Origin: Microcoleus sp. FACHB-672
GTDB taxonomy: Bacteria; Cyanobacteriota; Cyanobacteriia; Cyanobacteriales; Oscillatoriaceae
Length of the DNA: 64,000 nucleotides
Assembly: GCF_014695725.1 (NCBI RefSeq)
Contig: NZ_JACJOU010000007.1
Location: 62,001-126,000, forward strand
Direction of reading: 5' to 3'
Shown here one piece after another: positions 25,093 to 34,700 of this stretch. Every line of letters begins with the position of its first letter. Within the stretch, counting starts at the first letter, position 1. The notes below the pieces were generated by a model. The model did not search any database and was not told where the DNA came from. It saw nothing but the letters and a program-made list of their open reading frames with translations. The position numbers and the translations under genes are program-made.

Positions 25093-27597
25093 ATGAAGAA
25101 CAACCTGCGCCACATGACTGCTAAGCTGCCACAGACATCAGAACTTCAAAAGCCCAGCAAAAAAACGAGGCGAACTCGCAGCCAGCCGCTTTCTGTAAGA
25201 GCTTCCTTACCGGCACACCTCGCCAGACGTCGCAGACCACCAGCAAAGCCGTGGAATTGGCCACCTGTGTTGGTGGCGCTGACAGCCTTTAGCAGTGGCA
25301 TCAGCTTACTGGCCGGTGGGGCGTGGGTGAGCGTCCAGTTTATGATGAATCCCAATGCCTTCGCCGGCTTGAACGCGCAGTTATTAGAGCCAACAGAATC
25401 TGCCCCGGTTGCTAGCCAACCGATTGAAAGTTTAACGGCAATCCGGGCGCAACTTCAGCAAGAAGGCGTGCAGCCGGCACCCACCATTCCCCTAAAAGTG
25501 CCAGGTACTGGGGCAAACACACCAACAGATTTGCTGATGCGAATCATGGTGGAAACCGCACCGCCAAAGTCCCTCATTTGTCAGTCTCCCTGCCAGCAGT
25601 TATCAGAACTGAGAGTTTATCAGCCGGTGCCGGTTGCTGAGGCGAAAGACGCAAAAAACCGGCAGACCGAGCAATTTGTTCGCCTCGTCAGCCAAGTGTC
25701 CCTAGAAGGGCCGGCGGAATCTTTTGTCATTGCTCCCCTCGTCCAATCTAAATCGAATCGGCAAGGTTCAAATCGCCCACAAGCACTGACTGCCTTAGAA
25801 GGGTTTAGGGGCGAACCGCCGGCAACCAAGGGCGTTTGGCTAAATTTAACGGGCTATCGGCGCGAAGGGGAAGCCACCATTGCTTACGGGCAAGTTTTTC
25901 ATTACAACCCAGAGCGCACCAACCTCAGCTTTATGGCGCAGTGGACTTCGACTGCCGGCAAACTTCCGGCTTGGCAAGAAGTTACTGGCGACGGCAATCC
26001 AGAATTGGTGGTGGATCAAAGCAACGGAATAGAACCGAAATTCGTGGTTTACCAGCTTCAGTCACGAAATTTTCTGCCAAATCCGATTCAACTAGAAGAA
26101 ATTTCCCTGAAAGAGCCGGTTTTTGATAAAAGCGAGCCGGCAGGTCTATCTTACAACCAAGCTCTACAGTTTGCGAGAATTGGCTTGTGGTCGCCGGCAT
26201 TGAAGCAGATGGAAGCAGTGAAGCAGCGACGCATCCAGAGCAAAGAAGAATGGCCAGAAGCAGCGCAATCTCAGCTAGATGTGATTCAACTTCACGCCCA
26301 GATTGCCCAAGCGCAAGCAGACACAGCCGAGGCTGACCCTGCTCAAAAAGCTTACAGCGCCCTGTTAGATGGTCGCTGGGAAGAAGCGCTCAAGATATTT
26401 GAGGCAGATTTAGATAACGCTAACTCGATTGCCATTACCCTGAAAGCCGATAAAGGTCGGCTTTGGAAACGGGTGGAAGGGGCAATGAAAATTAATCCAG
26501 AAACAGCGGTGCGGGGCTGGGGGGCGCTAATTCTGGCGGCGCAGCAGGGTAAACCACAAGCCCTGGCATGGCTCAAACAGCAAACAGTGCCGGTTGGCGG
26601 CAGCCAAGACGCCTCTGGGGTGCAAAGTGCTGAAATGTTGTTAGAACGCTTAGAGGTGGCGCTGTCTGAGTCAACGCTGATCAATCATCCCAGTCAAATT
26701 GTGGGTTCAGCAACGCCCACGTTTGAGGTTAATGGGGCAGATTGGCTGAAACCAAAACAGGACACCGCTTTGCAGTTAAGCAAGGGCCAAGTTTGGTATC
26801 AGGTGCAAGTGGCCGGTTTTCATGACGGGCAGCGCTGGTTGCGGGGGCTGTTTTCTAATTTACAACTGCCTCGAATTGAGCCTGGAAGACGCTTGTGGCG
26901 GATTTTGGGGTTAAATTTAAATTCTCAAATCCAGGTGGCGGCTTGGATGCCAGATGGCACCCAAAAAACGGCGATGGCGACAGTGAAAGCAGTTTCCTTC
27001 AACAACGGGACGTTGCAGTTGTTAGCGGCAGGTGAGCCAATTCCGGGTGCAACACCGGCAGATAATTTGGGTGCCGGTGGGACGGTGCCTCGTCCTGTGG
27101 CTTTCACCGCAGATAAATTCCGCTGGTTAGAACCGGCCTCTATCACCATGACTGAGTTGAACCAGCAGCAGTCTAGTTGGGTGACGACTATTCTCACCAA
27201 CCTCTGGCGCGAATTACAGGCGGCAGGAAGCTTGCCTGGAGGGTCGGTTCCCAGTTCTGAGGAAATGTTGCTAGAAAGTGGGAATTGGCAGGTGCAGTCA
27301 ATCGATCTCAATGGCAATCAGGTGCCGGATGCTGTGCTGACGCTGCGCCCGGATCTTTACGCGAATTGGAACCAGTCGGGGGCATCAGTTGCCGGCAGCG
27401 ACCTTTCTTCTCGACCTCGGACGCTAATTTTTGATGACGCCGGCAAGCTGCTTTACAGTGAATTTACATCAGGTGCCGGTCAATCTCTCACCGGCTTTGC
27501 GGATCTCGAAGATGGAGGGCCGGTTGCTTTGGTGGTAGATGGCGCAAATGGTTACAGCTTGAAGCGCTGGGTGACTGAGAAAAGCCGGTTTGAGTGA
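25093..27597 (+). CDS. Large single-pass membrane protein, conserved-looking, function unknown
   Basis: The product is 834 residues from ATG 25093. A basic cytoplasmic tail (RRTRSQPLSVRASLPAHLAR) precedes one transmembrane helix at about residues 57-81 (WPPVLVALTAFSSGISLLAG). The rest should lie outside the cytoplasm. Its centre (about 350-450) has TPR/HEAT-like helices (LSYNQALQFARIGLWSPALK; LLDGRWEEALKIFEADL). Later parts are beta-rich, with VQSIDLNGNQVPDAVLTLRP and ALVVDGANGYSLKRWV reminiscent of FG-GAP-like strands. No enzyme motif was found. It follows the GT4 gene by 86 bp, a spacer that again is repeat-like (CCATTCGCCATTCGCC) right up to the start codon. Confidence 0.75.
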   Translation: MKNNLRHMTAKLPQTSELQKPSKKTRRTRSQPLSVRASLPAHLARRRRPPAKPWNWPPVLVALTAFSSGISLLAGGAWVSVQFMMNPNAFAGLNAQLLEPTESAPVASQPIESLTAIRAQLQQEGVQPAPTIPLKVPGTGANTPTDLLMRIMVETAPPKSLICQSPCQQLSELRVYQPVPVAEAKDAKNRQTEQFVRLVSQVSLEGPAESFVIAPLVQSKSNRQGSNRPQALTALEGFRGEPPATKGVWLNLTGYRREGEATIAYGQVFHYNPERTNLSFMAQWTSTAGKLPAWQEVTGDGNPELVVDQSNGIEPKFVVYQLQSRNFLPNPIQLEEISLKEPVFDKSEPAGLSYNQALQFARIGLWSPALKQMEAVKQRRIQSKEEWPEAAQSQLDVIQLHAQIAQAQADTAEADPAQKAYSALLDGRWEEALKIFEADLDNANSIAITLKADKGRLWKRVEGAMKINPETAVRGWGALILAAQQGKPQALAWLKQQTVPVGGSQDASGVQSAEMLLERLEVALSESTLINHPSQIVGSATPTFEVNGADWLKPKQDTALQLSKGQVWYQVQVAGFHDGQRWLRGLFSNLQLPRIEPGRRLWRILGLNLNSQIQVAAWMPDGTQKTAMATVKAVSFNNGTLQLLAAGEPIPGATPADNLGAGGTVPRPVAFTADKFRWLEPASITMTELNQQQSSWVTTILTNLWRELQAAGSLPGGSVPSSEEMLLESGNWQVQSIDLNGNQVPDAVLTLRPDLYANWNQSGASVAGSDLSSRPRTLIFDDAGKLLYSEFTSGAGQSLTGFADLEDGGPVALVVDGANGYSLKRWVTEKSRFE

Positions 27598-27793
27598 AAC
27601 TCGGAGAACTTAGCTATTTTGTTATGATGCGAGGCATCTAACGGCAGCGCTAGAATTAATTGTTGAGGTGCTTCTTGTGGTAGTGAAAATCAAAAACGAC
27701 ACAGAGAAATTAAGGTAAAGCTGTACTCATTTCGGGAAGTGGGGGAATATTAGATTGTCGCTTGGCCTCAGCAACAAAGGCATTATATTCACC

Positions 27794-28312
27794 CTACTGC
27801 CGGCGACCCAAAAATTGCTGCGGCCACACCCTTAAAAAGGCAAAAACAGGAAATTGATAATATTCAATAATTAGCCAGACAACACAAGTAAGATGGGTAA
27901 AAAAAGTTAAACCCGTCCAAAAAATGGGAAACCAAGAAAAGGGGTCGTCGGGTAACGAGGGAAAATAGTAAGCAGCCAATCCAACTAAGGTTGGCGGCAG
28001 TAGCACAAACGCAATCGCTGCCAACCCTGCACCCCAATCCAACTCAGCGCCGGCACGAGGCAAACCCTGCCAACGCTTGCCATTCCAATACCACGTCAAC
28101 GGTAAGGAACTATCTGCCATTTTCAGCAACTGTTCTTCCAGGTTAGCTGTGAAAATGTGCCGGCAAAAGTTACAGGCAAAAGCATCCATTAACGCAATTT
28201 CTGATATCTCACCATGCCGGCATACAGGACAGCTATACACCCCTTGATAGCTGAGACTGCTTACTCCTGCGGCGGAACTGCCGGTATTTTTCTGATTGAT
28301 TGGCTTGCTCAT
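27794..28312 (-). CDS. Zinc-ribbon membrane protein, unknown function
   Basis: The 172-residue product has an N-terminal zinc ribbon, CPVCRHGEISEIALMDAF with a second CNFC about 17 residues on (CxxC...CxxC). A short linker contains WYWNGKRWQGLPRAG. Two transmembrane helices follow (WGAGLAAIAFVLLPPTLVGL and FFTHLTCVVWLIIEYY). The ribbon should lie in the cytoplasm. It resembles conserved cyanobacterial proteins of unknown role. It is transcribed toward, and converges with, the large membrane protein gene, leaving 196 bp between stops. Confidence 0.7.
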   Translation of the reverse strand: MSKPINQKNTGSSAAGVSSLSYQGVYSCPVCRHGEISEIALMDAFACNFCRHIFTANLEEQLLKMADSSLPLTWYWNGKRWQGLPRAGAELDWGAGLAAIAFVLLPPTLVGLAAYYFPSLPDDPFSWFPIFWTGLTFFTHLTCVVWLIIEYYQFPVFAFLRVWPQQFLGRRQ

Positions 28313-28550
28313 AGCAACGTGCGCTAGTATTCAAGAATTGGACAGGAAGTCAAGCATTCCCATCATTTCAGGATAGCTTAGGTTTTTGCTTCCTACTACC
28401 TCCCCAAGAGCAATTTGATTTTAAATTTTAGATTGAAAAACGAATAGTAACCAGAAATTGATAGTAATTTCTCTTTATTTTTAGAGTTTAAATTGTATTT
28501 TTAAATTAAGCAAAAATTTTATAGCAACCCTAAATCATTTGTGGGAACTA

Positions 28551-28580
28551 AGAAACCCGGTTAAAAAAAGCCGGGTTTCT
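28551..28580. repeat. Perfect 10-bp inverted repeat, possible bidirectional terminator
   Basis: AGAAACCCGG at 28551-28560 pairs exactly with CCGGGTTTCT at 28571-28580 around a TTAAAAAAAG loop. A related AGAAACCGGGTTTTT sequence occurs at about 37022. There is no T-run outside the stem, so a dispersed repeat is as likely as a terminator. Confidence 0.55.
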
Positions 28581-28641
28581 CAGCATCTCGATGTTTGCAA
28601 ATCGGAAAAGAGTGGTAGATTTTAGCGCTGAGAATTTATTA

Positions 28642-28708
28642 GACATCTCCAAAAATTAGCTATCAGCCCAGGCAGGGCAAAGGTAAAGCAATAATTCTTG
28701 GAGATGTC
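28642..28708. repeat. Inverted repeat GACATCTCCAA...TTGGAGATGTC
   Basis: An 11-bp perfect stem (28642-28652 with 28698-28708) encloses about 45 bases. It is 27 bp from the stop of the giant RTX gene. It could be the folded end of that transcript or a small mobile-element relic. Confidence 0.5.
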
Positions 28709-28734
28709 GGTTTGGCTTTCCGCTAAGAATTCAG

Positions 28735-31700
28735 CTAGATTGTGACGAAATCTTGCTGATTGATCAGAGTAGAATCAACTCCTTTCAGGGTAGCTAATAA
28801 CTCATTTTGAGCGTAAATCAGTGTTGCCTCACTTCCCGCTGAAATGGTTAGTTGGTTGAAGGTAATTCCTCCAGCTAAAACTATCAAATCTTGTCCATTG
28901 GTAAAGTCAGTGATTGTATCGCTGCCGGCATTGAGTTGCAAGACAAAGCGATCAACCCCTCGCAGCGCCCCTTCGTCATCGCTATTATTATCACCAGTGA
29001 GAATATCATTGCCGGCACCGCCATCAAGGTTATCATCACCGTTGTGGCCGACTAGAGAATCATCGCCATTGCCACCCAACAGGATATCGTTACCTTTGCC
29101 GGCATAAACGATATCATCACCCTCACCACTATTGAGGTAGTCATTACCTTTTTTGCCATAAAGTTTGTCATTGCCCTCACCGGCATCAAGGCTATCATTG
29201 CCCTTGTGGCCAAACAGAGAATCGTGGCCACTGCTACCTTTGAGAATATCATTGCCTTTGCCGCCGTACAGACTATCTTCACCCTCGCCGCCATCGAGGT
29301 AGTCATCGCCTTTATTGCCGGCTTGATAGTCATTGCCTTGGAGACCACGGATGATATTATTTTCCCGGTCACCGATGAGAGAGTCGTTACCGTCAGTCCC
29401 AAAAGTTCCCTCTTCAGAACCGCTGACTGAATCAAGATCGTCGGTGTCGGTATTATCTGTTGTGGGCGTTTGTTGTGCTGAGGCACCTGTAAAAGGCAGC
29501 GCATACTGCAAGCCAAATTCATCAGCAAGTGCGTTATTGTCGCGGCGCAGAACATTGGAATTGAAATGACGTTCGTACATTTCTCCATAGTTTCCGACTG
29601 CTTTGATAACATTCACAGCAAAGTCTTTTGGCAAACCTATAGCTTCGCCGATATTTCCTTCGATCCCTAAGAATTGGCGAATTGCAGAGTTAGAGTCATT
29701 CGCGGGGTTGTCGTCCGTATTCTTGGTGATGAACTCCTCAATATTGGCTGAAGTAATGCCATATTCTTCTGCTTGAACTAAGGCATTGTAAACCCAACGT
29801 ACTACATCTGCCCACTCAGATTGATTTTCATCTGTAATTAAAGCCAAAGGTTCCTTAGAAATGACCTCATCCAGAATTTGGTGTTGTTCAGGATTAGATA
29901 GCGTCGGGATTCGTGCGCTCAGGATTGTTAAATCCGTTGAAACGGCATCTAATTCTCCTCGGTCGTAAGCGGCAAATAACTCATCATTGGTACCAAACTT
30001 AACAGGGATAAAAGTAGCGCCAAATTCGCTTAAAGAATCTTGGATATTTTGTAAAGAAGTTGCGCCTTCCAAAACCCCAATGCGACGACCATTGAGAGCC
30101 GGTAAAACATTAATCCCGCTATTGCTTCGGACTAAAATACCTTGGCCGGTGTAAAGATAAGTTGGACTAAAATCAACTCCCAAACTCGCATCTCGAACAA
30201 GATTCTGGGTAATTCCCATTGCAGAAACATCAACGACCCCGTTTGCTGTATTGGCAAAACTATCTTTAAGCGACTGAGTTTGAAAGTCAATCTTCGTCGC
30301 ATCACCAAACAATCCAGCAGCAATAGCCCGACCTAAATCAACATCAAATCCTACAAATTCCCCATTTGCTTGCTGCACAGCAAAACCAGGATTATTACCT
30401 GGAACGCCCAGCTTTAGGACACCCCGTTGCAACACTTCTGCAAGTAAGTTGCGATTGTCGTTATTAACTAAAGTGCCTTCAATCGGCTTACCAGAGAAGG
30501 GTGGAGAGTACAGCAAACCTCCATCAGTTGAGAGAAGATTGCGATCACGATCTTCGCCAGAAAAATGACGCTCATAAATTTCTCCGTAGTTGCCAACTTG
30601 CTTAATAACATTCACTGCGAAGTCATTAGGCAGCCCTAGAGAAGCCCCTAATTCGTCTTCTATGCCTAGGAAACGACGAATGCTCTCAGAGGAATCATTA
30701 TTGAGATTTTCATCGGTATTTGCTGCAATTAACTCATCAATATTTTGAGAATTAATTCCAAACTCTTCGGCTTGCACCGGCACATAATTAACCCAGCGCA
30801 CAACATCAGCCCATTGCGAGTCATTTTCTGGTAAAGCCAGTGCAATGGGTTCTTTGGAGAATTCTACGTCTAACAGGCGATGATTATCTGGATTGGAAAG
30901 TTGGCTGAGGTTCTCGATAATCAGGGCGCTATCAATCGAGAAAGCATCGATTTCTCCCCGATCATAGGCAGCAATTGCTTCTTCAATCGTGGCAAAGGAT
31001 TTAGATGTAAATTCAACCCCTTGCGGCTTTAATTCATGCTCTAAGTTGCTTAACGAAGTGCTGCCTTCGAGAACGCCAATCGTACGACCCTTAAGACCTA
31101 AAACATTTTCAATTCCACTATTTTTGCGAACAATCACTCCTTGATGGTCGTAGAAGTATAGCGGACTAAAGTCAATATTCAGCGTTGCATCTCCGCCCAA
31201 GTTGTGGGTAGCGCGGGGGTAACCTAGGTCTACAGTTCCATCGGCTACCTGTGTAAATGCTTCGGTAAATGGAGTTTCGATTTGTTCTACTTTGTTAGCA
31301 TCCCCAAATAAGGCGGCTGCTAGAGTTCGGGCGAATTCTGAGTCAAAATTTGCCCCTGGTGAATTAGTGCTGACTTTAATTTGACCACGTTTGATGATGT
31401 CATCAAGGATGGTAGTTTCTGGGTTACGAACTAACTCAGGATTTGCAGCACTAGGCGTAACTTGAGTGGAGATTTCTGCTGTGGCTTTTGCCTGCTGTGC
31501 GGTGGGTTCACTGACGATTTCAACGATGTCAGCTAAGTTAGCAAAGTGATTGTAGGTTTGTCCGTTGTTTTGAATCAGTGCCAGTTCTTGCTCTTTGAAA
31601 TAAAGGGTGCCGGCAAGAACACTAAAGTCTGCCAAAGAATTCGTATTAAAGCCGGTGCCGAAGACTTGAATTTTATCGCCTTGAGTGGGGTCAAAATCAA

Positions 31701-34700
31701 GGATTAAGTCGCCGCCTTGCGAAGGTGAACTAAAGTAGAAGACATCCGCACCGGCACCCCCATTAAGCAAGTCTATTCCCTCGCCACCAATGAGGATATC
31801 TTGTCCAGCTTCACCGATTAACCAGTCGTTTTCTTTGTTACCTTTGAGAACATCGTTACCAAAACCGCCTTCAAGTAAGTCGTTGCCATCGTTGCCTTGC
31901 ACTAAGTCATGACCAGCATTTCCGTGCAGTTGGTCATTACCTTCATTTCCTTCGAGATTGTCGTTGTCTCCACCGCCTGCGATCACATCGTTGCCGGCAT
32001 TTCCTTTGAGCGCATCTGCACCGAAGTTTCCTTCTAGTGTGTCGCTGCCTTCTCCTCCCAAGAGGCTATCATTGCCGGCACCACCTATCAGTTGGTCATT
32101 ACCTGCCAGTCCTTGTAGGACATCGTTACCGTAACTACCAGAAAGATTATCGTCGCCGGCTTCTCCTATGAGGCTATCATTGCCAAAGGTGCCGGTTTTT
32201 TGTACCCCATTTTGTCGGTTGGCGCTGCTGCTTTCATCATTATCGGTAATTTGCAAGACAGCGGTTTTATAGACCGGGTCAAGGGCGAAACCATCACCAA
32301 CATATTTGAGGTTTAGGGTGATGCTTTCCGGCATTTCTGAGAAAGTATCATCTAATACTGCTAAATCTATAATGCCTTTAGTGGCTCCTGGTGCAATGTT
32401 AATTTCGCCAAATTGACCGCCCTTTGAGCTGTAGTCCTGCCCCTGAGTGGCCGTACCCGCCAGAGTGTAGAGAATTTTTAGCCCTTGAGAGGGGGCGGCT
32501 TCACCCAAGGTGATCACAAATTGTCCTTGGCTGTTTTTATCGCCTTCAGTGAGGGTGGGGCTGGAGGTAACTTTCACCGTACGCTTTTCATTCAGAGCGT
32601 ACTGGACTAAAAAGGTATCTGCGTTAAGTAATTCTTGGAGTTGAGTTTGAGATTGTTGGGCAGTGATTTCTCCTGCGACCAATTGTTGGGTGACTGCCGG
32701 CAGGGTGCTGTACACTGCTTTTTTGATGGGATTGATGCTGGGGAGTACCGTAGAAACAGAGCGACCCAGCGCTTGTTCGACTAACTCATCAACCAAGTTG
32801 TTGCTTTGGGCCACTAATTCAGCCACAGCATTGGTGACTTCCCCGGTAACCGAGAGATTGAGCTTTTGGCTTAATTGCGTCAACAGCTGTTGCACATCAG
32901 CACTCTTACTCAAATCAAAGGCATTGACCTGTTGTAAGACTGCTCCAAGGGCAACAATCACCTGAACTTGAGAATCTGTTCCCTCATATTGGGCGGCTTT
33001 GAGGAAACTTGTGGTGTTTAGCAGCAAGTTCATCACCTTGATATGACCAGAGGCAATGTCAATGGCACTGCTATCGTCTTTCCCAATGGCCGCATACGGG
33101 TCAAACTTATCTAACGGTTGCGATAGGGAAGCGAGGGGAAGTCCTGAAATTTTCTTGAGAAGAGTTTCGACTTCTTCGGCGGTAATTCCTTGGGAAAATA
33201 GAACTGCTTTGAGGGTGGTTAATGGCGTGGCAATGGTGGGTTTGGCAGTATCAGAAATTTGGGAAATCAGAGGTAATGTGGCGGGAAGGCCGGTGGTGGT
33301 ATCAATACCGCCGGTGCTGACAATTTGGGGATTCTGGATGTCAATTTTCCCATCTTGATCAACATCTAATGTGGCGATTTCGGCTTCATCAAACTGGTAT
33401 TTTCCATTGTTATCACTGGTCGTTCGGAGTTCTCCTGCATCCAGCAAGAAATTACCGTTTTCATCAATAAAAACGGTTGCGCCGGCTAAGGGACCATTGA
33501 AAAAACCCCCAAACCAATCGGTTACTTCCTCAAAAACCTCTACAACAGCATCTTTGACGTCATTGACCACGCTACTAAGCTGTTCATACAACCAGTCAGA
33601 AACCCAACCCGAGATACTGGAGATCGACGAAGATAATTCACTGAGGTTGTATTCGGTACTGAATTTTTCACCGCCAAAGTTGGCGGTGAATCGAATTTCA
33701 TTCTGATTCTCTCCCAAACTCAGGCCAACATCCACACCAATGTCGTAGCCCAATACGCTAACCCCTACCCCACCATTTATAGAAAACTGGTTTTTATCAA
33801 CAGAGAAGCTGGCATTGGCTAATTCTTGTCCCAGAACTTTGAGCTTAGCCGCTCCAGAAGCACTGGAATTTTCAGGATTATTTGCATCAACGTTGATATT
33901 GAGATCATCAATATCAAATGCCACAACATCGAAAAGATTTAAGTCCAAATCTTTGATATTGAAGCCGGTTTCTGAAACCTTAAAGTCTGCTTTGGCAACG
34001 GTAAATCCAAAGATGTCAACTCGCCCATCTCCTTCGAGATAACTTGAACCATTGGGAGTGGTATCAACGACAATATTGAGGTTAAGTTCATCGTCGTTTT
34101 GATCAGCGCCGGCAATCTTTAAAAATCCGAGATCAATATTTTTTAGAGCTAGAGAACCCTCAAACTTTTCAAGCTTTTCATCAGCTCCGATCTTAAGGCG
34201 TGCTTCTGAGTCCCAAGCTTTGACCTTGGCATTAATCCCAAAGCCAGATTCTAGAGTTTCACCGGCAATTTCTATCCCCTCAACCGGCACAAATTTGATG
34301 AAGGGTAGTTTTTCTTGTTTATCTCCATCCTTATCTTCATCCTCTTCATCGGTTAGAGAATCTGCCTGAACATCAATCACGTTATCGAGGAGTTCAAACG
34401 CATCTGTCAGGGCATTATCAGAGGCTCCTTCTCCAAAGATAAAAGGACTCACTGGCCCCGTTATCAGACCTACTAAGCTGACTGGTTGATTGAGCGTCAG
34501 AACGACAGCCGTTTTGTCTGGATCAGTAAAATCGACTTTGAAAGCTGCAGCAATGTCAATGGCTCCATACTTTAAATCTCCCCGTACCCCAAAGTTATCT
34601 AACCCCGTGGCTCCGATGCCTGCTGTAATCCCAAAATTTCGTATTTCTGTTCCTTTGAACCCAAATGGATTCGTCCACCCTTGGTTTGAATCTGTGCTCA

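Larger units (their letters stand above)
28313..28734. other. Intergenic region with two inverted repeats
   Basis: About 420 AT-rich bases lie between the zinc-ribbon gene (start) and the end of the giant RTX gene, both on the minus strand. No gene is seen. It contains two separate inverted repeats at 28551-28580 and 28642-28708, listed individually. The promoter of the zinc-ribbon gene should lie near 28320-28450, but I see no clear consensus. Confidence 0.4.
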
